Below are positions 32,311 to 42,240 of a stretch of 64,000 bases of DNA, in pieces. Positions within the stretch are counted from its first letter, which is position 1. Each line of letters starts with the position of its first letter. The notes below the pieces were generated by a model. It had not been told where the DNA came from. It saw nothing but the letters and a program-made list of their open reading frames with translations, and searched no databases. The stretch comes from Artemisia argyi (Eukaryota; Streptophyta; Magnoliopsida; Asterales; Asteraceae). Both the position numbers and the translations under genes were made by a program. The DNA lies in NCBI GenBank assembly GCA_030686995.1, contig CM060709.1, positions 13,042,872-13,106,871 on the forward strand, read 5' to 3'.

Positions 32311-33251
32311 CTCTTTATGCTGCATATGGACTTGTTTGGTCCTACCTCTGTGAGCAGCATCAATTTGAAGAAGTATTGTCTAGTTGTGACTGATGATTTC
32401 AGTAGATTCACATGGGTTTTATTTTTGAGTACCAAGGATGAAACCACAGGCATTCTTAAGACATTCATCACTCAAGTTGAAAATCAATTTGAAAAGAAAA
32501 TCAAGATCATCAGGTGTGACAATGGGACAGAGTTCAAGAATAAAGCTATGGATGATTTCTGCAGAGACAAAGGTATTAAAAGAGAATTTAGTGTTGCAAG
32601 AACTCCTCAACAAAATGGAGTTGCAGAAAGAAGAAGCAGAACACTAATTGAGGCTGCTAGAACCATGTTAGCTGATTCCAAGCTTCCAGTGACTTTTTGG
32701 GCTGAAGCAGTTAACACTGCTTGTTACATTCAGAACAGAGTTTTAGTGGTCAAAACAAAGAACAAGACACCTTATGAGTTGTTCAGAGGAAGACCTCCTA
32801 CTTTGGAGTTTATGAGGCCATTTGGGTGTCATGTTACTATTCTCAATACCATTGATCATCTGGGTAAATTTGAAGAAAAGTCACATGAAGGTTTCTTTGT
32901 TGGATACTCCATGGTTAGCAAGGCTTTTGGAGTCTACAATTTAAGAACAAAGAAGATTGAAGAGAACTTGCATGTTCAGTTCCTTGAAAATAAAGCAAAC
33001 ATGGCAGGTTCAGGACCAGATTGGCTATTTGATCTTGAAACATTATCAAATACAATGAATTATATACCTCTCACTTCAAGCTCTGGAGACAAAGATCTTG
33101 AAGATTCAGGAGAATTCATTGATGAAGATGAAGCTTGCAAAGATGATGAAGATCAAATTGTTATGCCACTTTGGGACTTTGTTGATAATTCTGAAAAGCC
33201 AAGTGATGAAGATGGTGTGAATAAAGATATTCCTACTAGCAGTGGTAACTC
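32290..33251 (+). pseudogene. RE5 integrase, truncated at its C-terminal extension
   Basis: After the microsatellite the frame reads [13 protein letters not shown] (first Asp), IIRCDNGTEFKN (second Asp) and NGVAERRSRTLIEAART (Glu). GKFEEKSHEGFFVGYS and an acidic linker follow. The catalytic triad is complete. The frame runs into a foreign LTR fragment at 33252 and stops at 33270, so RT and RNase H are absent. Confidence 0.9.
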
Positions 33252-33345
33252 TGTTGATATAAATAAATGACTAAAAACGTTATTCATATCTTTCGATATC
33301 TCTATATTTTGATAATCACAAAACGTAAACTCATCAAACCAAAGT
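33252..33345 (+). repeat. Diverged RE4-like LTR start inside RE5
   Basis: TGTTGATATAAATAAATGAC and the next 75 bases align with the first 95 bases of the RE4 LTR at roughly 75% identity. It sits exactly at the break between integrase and the antisense ORF, so it marks the deletion of RT-RNase H, either as the remains of an inserted LTR or as filler DNA. Confidence 0.7.
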
Positions 33346-33352
33346 TAGAGTC

Positions 33353-33421
33353 TTAGTAGTAACTGATTTCCTCATCTGAAGAGTCATCAGAGGAGATGTA
33401 GATTAATGGAAACCAACTCAT
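33353..33421 (-). CDS. Start of the antisense ORF in RE5 (22 residues)
   Basis: Minus-strand ATG at 33421 gives MSWFPLIYISSDDSSDEE and stops at codon 23 next to the foreign LTR fragment. It aligns with the RE1 antisense start (FP-x-I, ISSD-x-SS, acidic run). A minus-strand TATAAAA lies at 33494-33488 and the leader contains AAACCCTAAAC. The rest of the ORF was lost in the deletion. Confidence 0.5.
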   Translation of the reverse strand: MSWFPLIYISSDDSSDEEISYY

Positions 33422-34347
33422 GATGATGTTTAGGGTTTGTGTTATTGAAGAAGATTGTTGATGAAAGATAAAAGATGTTGAGCCCCCTTTTATATGCAAA
33501 GTCAAGGTCGAATTCTAATTAATGAAGGATATTTACTCCTACTTGTTTTGGTAGGTTGGAGGAGTAAATTTGGTTTTTATCGGGTTGACTTTTGGAAGAT
33601 ATTTTTGTGAATAGTAACTTGGTTAAAAAGTTACTTTGGGTTAATAATTATGGGTTAAGTTGAAAGTTACTTTGGTTTGCAACATACAACCCATATTATT
33701 GGAGTCATTGGAGTAATAAGGTGTGTATCATAGACACACAACAAATGGTTATTGATTCACCATGTCTAATCCACAAAAGAATCAACTAGTCCAGAGCAAA
33801 CGGCTACTGGTAAAGACTTATCAAATCCGTTTATGGTTGATAGTTTACCAAAAACTAGGTTATCAACTCACCATACATCCATGTGATCAAGAGTTGGCTA
33901 GTCCATAAGCAAACGGCTCATGGTAAAGACATATCAAATCCGTTGATAGCTGGTAGTTTGCTAAAAACTATGATAAGAGCAGCAAATTTCATGTTTTATT
34001 TACCACTGCTCTTTGATATGTTGTGAAAATTTTACCACTGCTAGTTCATTAGTTACCACTGTAAGAGTAATTTTTCCACTGATGAACTAGCCGTTACAAC
34101 TGTTGTGTCAGTAATCTAATTTTTACTAGCCGTTGTAAAAATAGCCGTATTTCCTTATTAATAGGGTAAAATCTTTTGTGAATTATCTACTTACTTATTT
34201 TAAATTATTCTTTTTCCAAAGATAATTCTTTCTAAAGATCATTCACATTGCGCAACCTCCTCAAACCCTATTAGTATAAATTGATCATCATACGGCTTGC
34301 TTTTTATCTTGATTACTAACACTTTTATTCTCTTTTTCACAAATATC
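33422..34347. promoter_or_regulatory. Putative bidirectional internal promoter of RE5
   Basis: Between the antisense start (33421, minus) and the env-position ATG (34348, plus). Five TTACCACTGC-type motifs of the RE5 U3 lie at about 33995-34110. A plus-strand TATAAA is at 34275-34280, about 70 bp before the ATG, and TCAAACCCTATT is in the same leader. The layout copies that of RE1. Function inferred. Confidence 0.45.
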
Positions 34348-36880
34348 ATGGCGATTCTAAAATTTTTCGAGGAGCACAACCAAGTGGCCTACTTACAAAA
34401 GTCAAACGAGAAGAGTGGCCCTGTTTTTCATCAGATTGTGGATTTTCTAAACACAAATCATATAAGATATGCCTTAACTATTAATCCCACAATCTATGTC
34501 TCTCATATCAAACAGTTCTGGAACACTGTGGAGTCCATAACTCTTAAACAGGGAGATACACAAGAATCTGTGGATGCTCTAAGAGCCACAGTTGATGGGG
34601 TAACTATTGATGTTACAGAGTCATCCTTGAGGAGAATTCTCCAATTGGATGATCTCAATGGTATCATCACATTACCTAATTCAGAAATTTTTACTAATAT
34701 TGCTTTAATGGGGTATGATACATCTGAACAAAAAGTTACTTTCAGAAAAGGATGTTTTTGTCCCCATTGGAGTTTTTTAATTCACACTCTTCTACATTGC
34801 CTAAGTCCTAAGAAAACATCTTATGAACAATTTGCATCAACCATGGCTTATCCTTTGGTTTGTTTGGCAACAGATAGGACTTTCAATTTTTCAAAGTTTA
34901 TTTTTAATAATATGAAAGGCAATGTAAAGAGTCAATATAAATTTTTTATGTTTCCAAGGTTTGTGCAAGCGGTGTTAAATGAGTTTCAACTGCACCCTCA
35001 CAATAGAATTTATGAACCTTCCACTCTTAAGCCAAAAGTTTTTCAAAACATGTGTAAGGCTTCAGATCTTTGGAATGGGGAGGTTCATCCACTTTTGCCT
35101 CAAATGCTTGCTAAAATTGCTCAAGTACAGGGTGAGGATGAACCAATCCCAGCTGCATCTCAAAACACACCCACTATTGTTGTTCCACAAATTCAACATA
35201 CCCCTGCTGTAACTCACACTTATGAGAGAAGGTCTAAACAGCCAACTTCTCTCATCTCAACATTGCATGTTGCTGAGCCTTTTGGTTTAGGAACAAGCAG
35301 TGGTGGTTCAAGGCTTCATCCTAGTCCAACTAGGGAAGAGCCTGAATCAATGCCTTATGATTCACCTCTCCCAGCAGGTTACACAGTTGGAAGTGATGAA
35401 GGCAGTGTGACACTACCTGAATTGATGGAAATTTGTATCAAGTTAGTCAAGCAGGTTCAAGCTCTGGAGAAAGATCTGGAACTGACCAAAGAACAACATG
35501 CCACAGAGCTGAATCAATTAAAGGCTGAGATTCAAAAGTTGCATAATGAAGTTGAGAATCTGAAGAAGAAAAGATCTAATGTTGTGTTATCTTCATCATC
35601 TTCACCTCAGGATGAGTTTTCTGCAAGTTCTACTAAAGTTTTGGGAGATTCTTCCAAACAGGGGAGGAAAACAGATGCAGAGCTTAAGGGGAGGAGTACA
35701 AATTTTGAAAAAGCATTTGCTGAGCTCAATGATTCTGACAATGCTCAAGCAAAAGATGATGTAGCTGAGACTGAGGGGAGGAAATTGGATTTTCAAGATA
35801 TGGATGCTAATGCTGGTTTTAATTTTGATGATTTAGTTGGAACTGCTCAACCAATTTCCACTGAATCAGAACAAGTTCCCACTGATCAACCAATTACCAC
35901 TGCAAATGAACAAGTTCCCACTGCTACTCAAGAAATTACCACTGCAGAGGAAGAAGCTGTCAGAATAAGATCAGTCAAAGGAAAAGCTATTATGACTGGT
36001 TCAGAACAAGAGCTTACTAGAAAGATTTCTGAGAAAGAACAAGCTCAAATTAATTTTGATGCAAGATTGGCAGAACAACAGCAAGCAGCAGAGATTGAAA
36101 GAAAAAGAAAGCTAGAGGAAGATGAAGTTGTTAACTTTATGGAAGCAAAGAGGTTGGATGAACTTGAAGCTGTTATGGCAGAACCAATTTCAAGTGTCTC
36201 ACCAACTGTCATACATGAGAAACCTCCATTATTCACTTATGTGTCTACAGAATAAGAGATTGAATATTTGATTAACAATGATCAAATAATCAGGAAGAAG
36301 GCCATTGAACTTATTGCAAATACAACCTTAAATGAAGAACAAAGGTCTGCTCAACTTAAAGATTTCATTCAAATGAAGAATCAGCAGGCTCTTGATGAAA
36401 TCATTGGGGATGTTAGAAAAGGTCAAAAGAAGCCTAAAAAGCTTACAAAGGCACATATTATTGTTGAGATGAAGACTTTTTGTTGCCATGTTGGAAACAT
36501 GAAGATGACTCAATTCAAAGGAATGTCACATGAACAGGTTGAAGGTATTTACTACAGAATCAAAAGACAAGATAGTAAATTCATTCCAATGGATCAAGAA
36601 CCAATAGTTATGAAGACAAAAAGGACTGGAGTGAGTCTTGAATCAAAAGATGCAAAGAAGTTGAAGACTCAGAAATCATCTCAAGCAACAGAGGGTCCTA
36701 GCAAGTTGACTGAAGAGCAAGTTACAAACATGTTGTTCATAGAGACTGATGTATTTAATATTGAACCTCTACCAGGAAAATATCCAGTTGTTAGTTGGGA
36801 GATCTTTTCTGATAGTTTTGGTGTTGCTTGGAAGATCATCAAAACTGGAAGTGTCACAAACATTTGCAGAGACTTTGAAG
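34348..36880 (+). pseudogene. RE5 env-position ORF (one stop, C-terminus replaced by LTR)
   Basis: The frame is open from 34297, but MAILKFFEEHNQ at 34348 fits the family start. The conserved core (about residues 25-220) has YALTINPTIYVSHIKQFW, VTESSLRRILQLDD and LHCLSPKK. A predicted coiled coil spans about residues 357-410 (KQVQALEKDLELTKEQ...). A Glu/Gln/Lys-rich helix lies near residues 560-620. A TAA at 36253-36255 interrupts the frame, which then stays open until it enters the 3' LTR remnant at 36879. The matching C-terminal part is preserved in RE1 at 39750-40616. No signal peptide or membrane anchor is evident; function unknown. Confidence 0.85.
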
Positions 36881-37158
36881 AAGAGGACTCCTTGTGCTAT
36901 AAAAGGAGATCCTAGGTTATAAGTTGATATATACGTTTCTAGAGCTTCAAGGTGTAACCCTAGTGATATCAAGATCACTCGTATTATTATCATTAATAAT
37001 ATTGGAGCTAATAGTTTGTTTACATACATTGTTCTTATTCATATACAACTGTCTTACTCACAATCAAACTTCTAAGTGTTACTAAGTAGATTCCGCATAC
37101 TTAGTGATGTAACTCAAAGTATCAATCTAACACAAGTTCAAGGTGTTTAGATCCATCA
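36879..37158 (+). repeat. RE5 3' LTR, 5'-truncated
   Basis: Matches 28594-28873 over 280 bp with about one difference; the first 200 bp, including all U3 motifs, are missing. The junction lies at a shared AGAAGAG, so a microhomology deletion joined the env-position ORF to the LTR. It ends GATCCATCA followed by CACCC. Confidence 0.92.
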
Positions 37159-37163
37159 CACCC

Positions 37164-37689
37164 CACTTAAATGTACACCCAAATCGCCTTAGCCTTCCGT
37201 GTATGCACTCATCTTTAGTGCATTATTGTTATTTGTTAAACCCTTAGTTAATTATCTAATTGATTACATAGTTGCTAAGTCGAGTCATATCCTTGTACAT
37301 CTTGTTTTGGGACGATTAGGACTCATGGGTAAAGTACTTATTTTATGGATTGCTAAGTCGAGTCATATCCTTGTACATTGTTATTTGTTAAACCCTTACT
37401 TAATTATCTAATTGATTACATGGTTTCTAAGTCGAGTCATATCCTTGTACGTATTGTTTTGGGACGATTGGGACTCATGGGTAATGTACTTATTTTATGG
37501 AGTAATGGAGAAGAACATCGTTTATTACCCCCATATGTGCGTTAATCTTAAAAGTGCTCCAAGTGTTTTGATTTTCTTAATTCGAGTCATTCGATTAGTT
37601 TATTGTAAAGTATGTAAAAATTCAAGTGTAAGGGGAATGTTCATTCCCTATGATGTATTATTTTGGATGGTAGGGTAAGAGTGTATGCA

Positions 37690-37735
<46 letters not shown>

Positions 37736-38325
37736 AGAAAAAGGAAAAAAAAATAGAAAAAGAAAGGAGAAAAAACATACGGACTACCATCACTTTTTAT
37801 TCTATGTTCATTTTATGTTTTTGTTATTTTTCATTTATTAGCTTAAGTCGAGTCTAGTCTTGGCTTAGCAACGCCATATTGTACATGTAATTAACCAAGA
37901 TTGTTAACTCGCCACCAGTAAAGACTGCCTATATCCAACAAAACCGTGTATTCCATATCCCTACACCTAACGTTACAACCCTTTAAAAGACCTCTTTGAT
38001 AGTTTATCCTAGGTGCTTACGCCATGTGGTGGAGGTTTGATCCTTTCCCAAGTCTATGGTAATCTATTTTGCTATGACAGGTAGTGAGAGATGTTTTCCA
38101 TTTCCATATTGTGATATTACTTTATTACACCCAAGAGATGTGAGTATCTAAACACTATTTGTGAGGTGCTAGTATATGACCTCCGTGCTTGTCTTTGGTC
38201 TTTAGTGGAACGATTATTTGTTGTAATTACTTTTATATTAGTGTTAAATGACCCCTAACTTGTATTTTGATTAGAATAAAAGCGCATTTGCTTGAGGACA
38301 AGCAAATCTCAAGTGTAAGGGTATA
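37164..38325 (+). other. RE2 tail, last piece
   Basis: Matches RE3 from about 13013 to 14012, including the A-rich tract (37690-37775), the hairpin (38286-38307) and AAGTGTAAGGGTATA before the LTR. It carries an extra internal duplication absent from RE3 (separate entry). Confidence 0.9.
37225..37490 (+). repeat. Partial tandem duplication in the RE2 tail
   Basis: TTGTTATTTGTTAAACCC followed by AAGTCGAGTCATATCC and GGGACGATT...CTCATGGGTAA occurs from about 37227 and again from about 37378. An extra partial copy of the AAGTCGAGTCATATCC part lies between them. RE3 has this sequence once (13078-13190). Confidence 0.8.
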
Positions 38326-39744
38326 TGATGAGGCGAAAAATGAACCACTTTTAGGGGGTCATTTAAGCCCGGAATTGAATTTATTTGATCAAATATTACC
38401 CTAAATCGTTCCTTTTGTGATTTTAGGTACTTTGGGAGTGAAATCTGGAAAAGGAAGCAATTCGGACGTTTTTGGAGCATAAAAGTGAAGAAAACGCCAA
38501 AGACTTAATTTTTCATGCTGAGAACAATACCTGACGGCGTCAAGAGGAAAACCATGACGGCGCCAAGAGTAAATTCCATGAAGACCCAGTGCAATCCTGA
38601 CGGCGTCACAACAAGGGCGTCAAGAGTATTTTTGGTGACGGCCTGCACAAGGGGAATACATGACGGCGTCAGACCCAGATCTAGGCAGTCCGAGGAACTA
38701 TTTGGCGGCGAGATGACGGCGTCAGACATTTGTTCTTGACGCCGTCACCTATCAAAATCTATATATAGTTTTCTATTTTTCATTCATTAGAGAGGAACTT
38801 GTGTGGAGAAAACTAGGGCCGAACTTTGTAAACCCTAGGTCTTATTTTACAGTGTTTTCAAGGGTTTTCACCCCTTGAATCCTTTCATGTTCAATTGAGA
38901 TAAGTCTTCTCTTAATTCAATCAATATGCCTATGTGTTGGTTGACTATATCTTGTGCTTGTCTTGATTTCAACATGCTAGGCTAGATCTATCTTGTTTTT
39001 GCTTAGATCTAATGAAACCTAGATGTTAATTATGTGTTGATTACTTGTTTATGGTTGTATTGGATGAATGATTTCAATGTTAGGCTTAAGAAAACTGGCA
39101 GATCTCCATTGTGTAACATGCTTGAACGTATTAGGAAACATGAACCGATGTGTACTAGGTTTTATTGGTTGTATTTAATGCATGAGTAAATTCTAATGAT
39201 CCCATGTTAGGAGCTTCTTAGCCGGCTCGTCATAGGAGTGAAGTAGGCGCTCATAGGATTGGGGAAGTAAGTACGCCACCCCATGAATGGTATTAAGGAA
39301 TACAATCCATCATCCACGCAACGATAACAAGTAATTAACGTGTAAAAGATATCTAGGGAGTAGTGAAATCTAAGTAAACACAATTCTCCCACATATTGCT
39401 CACAACTTTAGTTTAATATAGTTTATTTTCATTTTTAGTATTTTATTTTGATTGTATCTTAGTATTGGGTTAGTTGACTAGCAACTAATTCCGCTCAACT
39501 CCTTCAAACCCGAGATTTTTACTTGCTTTCTAAAAAATATAAAAATACAAAAAGAATCATCCCTCATCTCTAGACCTAGTCTTTAGGTTTTCTAATCCTA
39601 GCAACACTATTCCTAGCTGAACGATCAATCCCCCGGTACTTGTCATTATACTATACTACATCGATTAGGTACACTGCCTGGTAGGGGTTGTAAGCTTCTC
39701 GAGATCCCTCGAGAGGTAAAGCCTGGTGCAAACCCCACGCATCA
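38326..39744 (+). repeat. RE2 3' LTR
   Basis: 1419 bp, TGATGAGGCG to CACGCATCA, followed by CTCAG. Palindromes TGACGSCGTCA start at 38532, 38598, 38661, 38714 and 38737, with variants at 38554 and 38635; TATATATAG follows near 38760. The 74-codon ORF at 38515-38739 lies inside this array and is not a gene. Confidence 0.95.
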
Positions 39745-39749
39745 CTCAG

Positions 39750-40616
39750 ATGAATAAAAAGTTGGTACCTGAAAAAGTGGCTGAAGTAGAGCATGTTCAA
39801 GAGGCAGATGTTGTTAAGCAGCTTGGTGATAGTTCAGATAAGACTACTTCTTCTGTGCAAAGTGGTAAAAGGAAGGGTGTTGTTCGTAAATCATTTGCAA
39901 AGAAGAAGAGGAAAACAGGGGAAGAAAGCAGTTCTAAGCCAGAAGAAGATGAGTTCAAGAATGATTGTGATCATATTCCTCCTGAGCATTTAAAGGAACA
40001 ATTGAAGGTTTACACTATGGTTGGCAAGATGGAAGATCCTGAAGTAGTTGATGCCACACTAATAGGAATCAAGTATCCTGTTATCAAAGTAACTACAGGA
40101 TATGATACTAAAATAGGAGCATTTCATGATGTTGAGAGATCTGATGGAAAGACTCATAGGTTTCTTAGATTTCAACAGATGCTATACTACTTTGATAGAG
40201 AGGATGTTGATGACTTGTGGAAGTTATACAAAGCAAAGTTTGGAGCTGAGAAGTTTGATGGTAAAAAGTATGAGAAAGATCAAATTGATCATATCATAAC
40301 TATATCTGATAATGTTCTATGGAGAGCTCTAAAACTTATGTATGAACCTTCAATGGATGATTCTGAATGGACAGAGATAGTACAATACAAAGTAAGAAAA
40401 TGGAGACTTTTTCAAGATTCTGGAGTTCATGTGCTGGAAATTGGACCAATTACTTTGTATATGCTAGCTGAAAAGGATTACCCAGTGGTAAGATACTGGA
40501 ATACTATCAATCAGATGGTTAATGGTGCTGGATTACTCAACTTGCAGAAAGATTATGATACTGATGATCAGGCATTCAATTTGCTGTCAAAGTATAAGAA
40601 GATACTTGATAAATAG
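39750..40616 (+). pseudogene. RE1 env-position ORF, C-terminal part
   Basis: Resumes in the frame that RE2 interrupted at 4364. It starts MNKKLVPEKVAEVEHVQ, passes a basic cluster (GKRKGVVRKSFAKKKRKTG) that resembles a nuclear localisation signal, and ends in LLSKYKKILDK. The C-terminal half is globular-looking (FLRFQQMLYYFDREDVDDL, WKLYKAKFG). RE5 preserves the upstream neighbour of this part but lost the equivalent of this end. No stop occurs in these 289 codons. Confidence 0.85.
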
Positions 40617-40704
40617 ACATCTCAAGAATTGAGTTTTTGGAAGCATCCTCCTGGTGTTTAATTGAGCTTTGAAGAAACTTAATAATTTAGAAATAAATAT
40701 TAAG

Positions 40705-40717
40705 TTTAGGGGAGGAT
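40705..40717 (+). other. RE1 polypurine tract
   Basis: TTAGGGGAGGAT directly before the LTR; it primes plus-strand synthesis. Only one such tract is seen, unlike RE4 and RE9. Confidence 0.75.
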
Positions 40718-41198
40718 TGTTGGGTTTTTGGATTCTGCTGCTGAGTGAAACTACTGCTGTGATGAAACTGCTGCTAATGTAAATGACTCTGCTGCTGATG
40801 ATAAAGTGCTGCTAAAGGAAAATGTTGCTGAAGGAAACTACTGCTAATGTGATAAGCATGTATTCGTAGAAGATAATTATAGAATAGATTGTGTGTATAT
40901 CTTATACGTCTAGAATATTCTTATCTTGCATAGAAAGTTATTGTAAACCTAGTAGGACTCCTTGGCCTATAAAAGGAGGATCCTAGGGTTAGATTAAATA
41001 CGTATTGTTTAGTTTTCGTTTACACTTCAAGGTTGTAAAACCCTAGCATTGTTGAGTGCTCGTATTAATAATATTGAAGTGTTGATAGTGAATTGTTCTT
41101 CTTAAGTTAAGCTTTTACATTCTGCATTCAAGCTTAAGTGTTTATTTTAAGTCAACTTCTATATAAGATCGTTTGCTCAACTGGGATCAACACTAACA
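40718..41198 (+). repeat. RE1 3' LTR
   Basis: 481 bp, TGTTGGGTTTTTGG to CAACACTAACA. U3 holds many CTGCTGCT[AG] and ACTACTGCT units (40735-40860). TATAAAA lies at 40968-40974. It resembles the RE5 LTR in length and in the promoter block CCTATAAAAGGAG...CCTAGG. Confidence 0.92.
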
Positions 41199-41199
41199 G

Positions 41200-41277
41200 T
41201 TCTTATCTCAGCATAAGTATGCTACTGAAATACTTGAGCGCGCACACATGATTGGTTGTAACCCCAGTAGGACTCCT
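41200..41277 (+). pseudogene. RE0: copia RT fragment at the RE1 insertion site
   Basis: Directly after the RE1 LTR, 26 codons read FLSQHKYATEILERAHMIGC, then NPSRTP. This is the segment after the YVDD region of copia RT, and RE7 has the near-identical LSQRKYAIEILERAHM. RE1 therefore inserted into an older copia element. Its upstream part must lie left of the window. Confidence 0.75.
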
Positions 41278-41389
41278 AATATTATGGTATAATTAATGAT
41301 CATATCTCTATGCCTACAAATTGATCCTATCTCGTTATTGCTAATAATTACCATGTTTGTTTTAGAATAAGGGTTTTGCTAACCACAAC

Positions 41390-41456
41390 ATCTCCAAACG
41401 GTCTAGTGGTACGAAATTTACCACCTTAAAATTAGTTTAAGATTCAAACCTCGTCA
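41390..41456 (+). other. SINE or tRNA-like fragment (A and B box)
   Basis: GGTCTAGTGGT (41400-41410) fits an RNA polymerase III A box and GATTCAAACC (41441-41450) fits a B box, 41 bp apart. This is the spacing of tRNA-derived SINEs. No cloverleaf can be drawn, so it is not a functional tRNA gene. RE6 interrupts the sequence at 41466. Confidence 0.35.
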
Positions 41457-41465
41457 GGTACACAT

Positions 41466-42225
41466 TGTTAAATGTAACGTATAAACATTAATAAGTAAAT
41501 GTCTAGTGTCGAACCCGAGACCTCGGGATTGCACACATTACAAACGAGAGTAAAAGAATATTAATTATATATATGATAAATGTATCGTGTGTATATAATT
41601 AAATAAACACTTGAGGGACTTAATGGTCGTTAGTAATTAACCGTAAGTACTAACTATCGTTAAATGTAAAGTTAAAGGACTAGATTTGTAATATATAGCA
41701 AGAAGGATCCGGAAGGACCCTTGTGGGTTCCTTGGCCGGTCGACCCAAGGGGAGGGGAAACCCAATCCCACTCAAACTTGGAGAACAAGATTGCTAGGCT
41801 ATATATACAAACACAAGGGTTATTTGTTTTTCACCTTTTGTGCACACACATAACCCTAAAGCTTTTCTCTTCCTTTTCTTTGCTCAAAACCGATCGACCA
41901 AACACCCCTAAGGGTTTGGATCGATTTTTGTTTTACAAAAATCAAGTGGTTTAATTTTGATCTTGCAATCGCTTTTATTCGTTGGTAGTTTGTGTGTACA
42001 AGAACGAGGTAATAACTCACTATAGTTATTATCAAGAGATCGATAAACAAAACGGTAAGGGGTTTATCATTGATCTAATTACATAAAGTTCAAGACTTGC
42101 TTATTTGATTCTTGTTCGGGCTAGAATCACCACGGTACGTTCCTATTATGTTTTAGTTAATATTTATGTGTTATACTTGATCCTAGCTTCCGCAATACGT
42201 GTACTTTGGTTGTCATATTCTAATA
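41466..42225 (+). repeat. RE6 5' LTR
   Basis: TGTTAAATGTAACG to TTCTAATA (3' copy ends TTCTAACA, so one base has changed at the terminus). TATATATA near 41794. The 77-codon ORF read in both LTRs is not a gene. Confidence 0.93.
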
Positions 42226-42226
42226 G

Positions 42227-42240
42227 TGGCATCACGAGCC
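42227..42240 (+). other. RE6 primer binding site (initiator tRNA-Met, variant)
   Basis: TGGCATCACGAGCC, two or three bases from the usual TGGTATCAGAGCC. Confidence 0.65.

Larger units (their letters stand above)
28394..37158 (+). mobile_element. RE5: Ty1/copia element lacking RT and RNase H
   Basis: Flanked by exact CACCC (28389-28393 and 37159-37163). It has a full 480-bp 5' LTR, an initiator-tRNA-Met primer site, gag, protease and integrase. A short piece of foreign LTR then replaces the RT-RNase H region. It is followed by the start of an antisense ORF, an env-position ORF and a 3' LTR cut to 280 bp. It is a sister family of RE1. The two LTR regions that can be compared differ at about one position in 280, so RE5 is the youngest insertion here, and both deletions happened soon after or came with the copy that inserted. 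Confidence 0.93.
4365..39744 (+). mobile_element. RE2: non-autonomous Athila-like Ty3/gypsy element, host of RE3, RE4 and RE5
   Basis: The element is bounded by CTCAG at 4360-4364 and 39745-39749. Its 5' LTR is 4365-4614 plus 15426-16594 (split by RE3) and its 3' LTR is 38326-39744; both total 1419 bp. After the 5' LTR come a tRNA-Asp-type primer site, one 337-codon ORF, and a long tail homologous to that of RE3. The tail is interrupted by RE4 at 19053 and by RE5 at 28394. Without the guests RE2 is about 6.6 kb. It has no gag core, RT, RNase H or integrase, so it must depend on a helper. RE3 shares its primer site, leader, tail and parts of its LTR and is the obvious type of helper. The LTRs differ at about 35 positions by eye. 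Confidence 0.9.
1..41198 (+). mobile_element. RE1: Ty1/copia element, 5' half outside window, split by nested insertions
   Basis: The window opens inside the RNase H domain of this element. It continues through an antisense ORF and an env-position ORF up to 4364, is interrupted by RE2 (4365-39744), and resumes at 39750 with the rest of the same ORF. A purine tract and a 3' LTR at 40718-41198 follow. Residual RE1 sequence is 1-4364 plus 39745-41198; 39745-39749 repeats CTCAG, the RE2 target duplication. The order RNase H, antisense ORF, env-position ORF, LTR matches RE5, so the two are sister families. I place it with Sirevirus-type copia elements with moderate confidence because of the extra 3' ORF. 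The 5' LTR, gag and most of pol lie left of the window, so its own target duplication cannot be checked. Confidence 0.88.

Noticed and set aside
34297..34347. N-terminal hydrophobic extension MLFILITNTFILFF as a signal peptide of the RE5 env-position protein
   Set aside because: The family start MAILKFFEEHNQ lies at 34348, and the extension covers the AT-rich leader just after a TATA box. RE1 has no such extension.
41400..41450. tRNA gene
   Set aside because: The A and B boxes are present, but no acceptor stem or anticodon arm can be paired; at most a SINE fragment.
41721..41954. 77-codon ORF repeated at 48973-49206
   Set aside because: These are the two LTRs of RE6; conservation is due to LTR duplication and there is no known protein.
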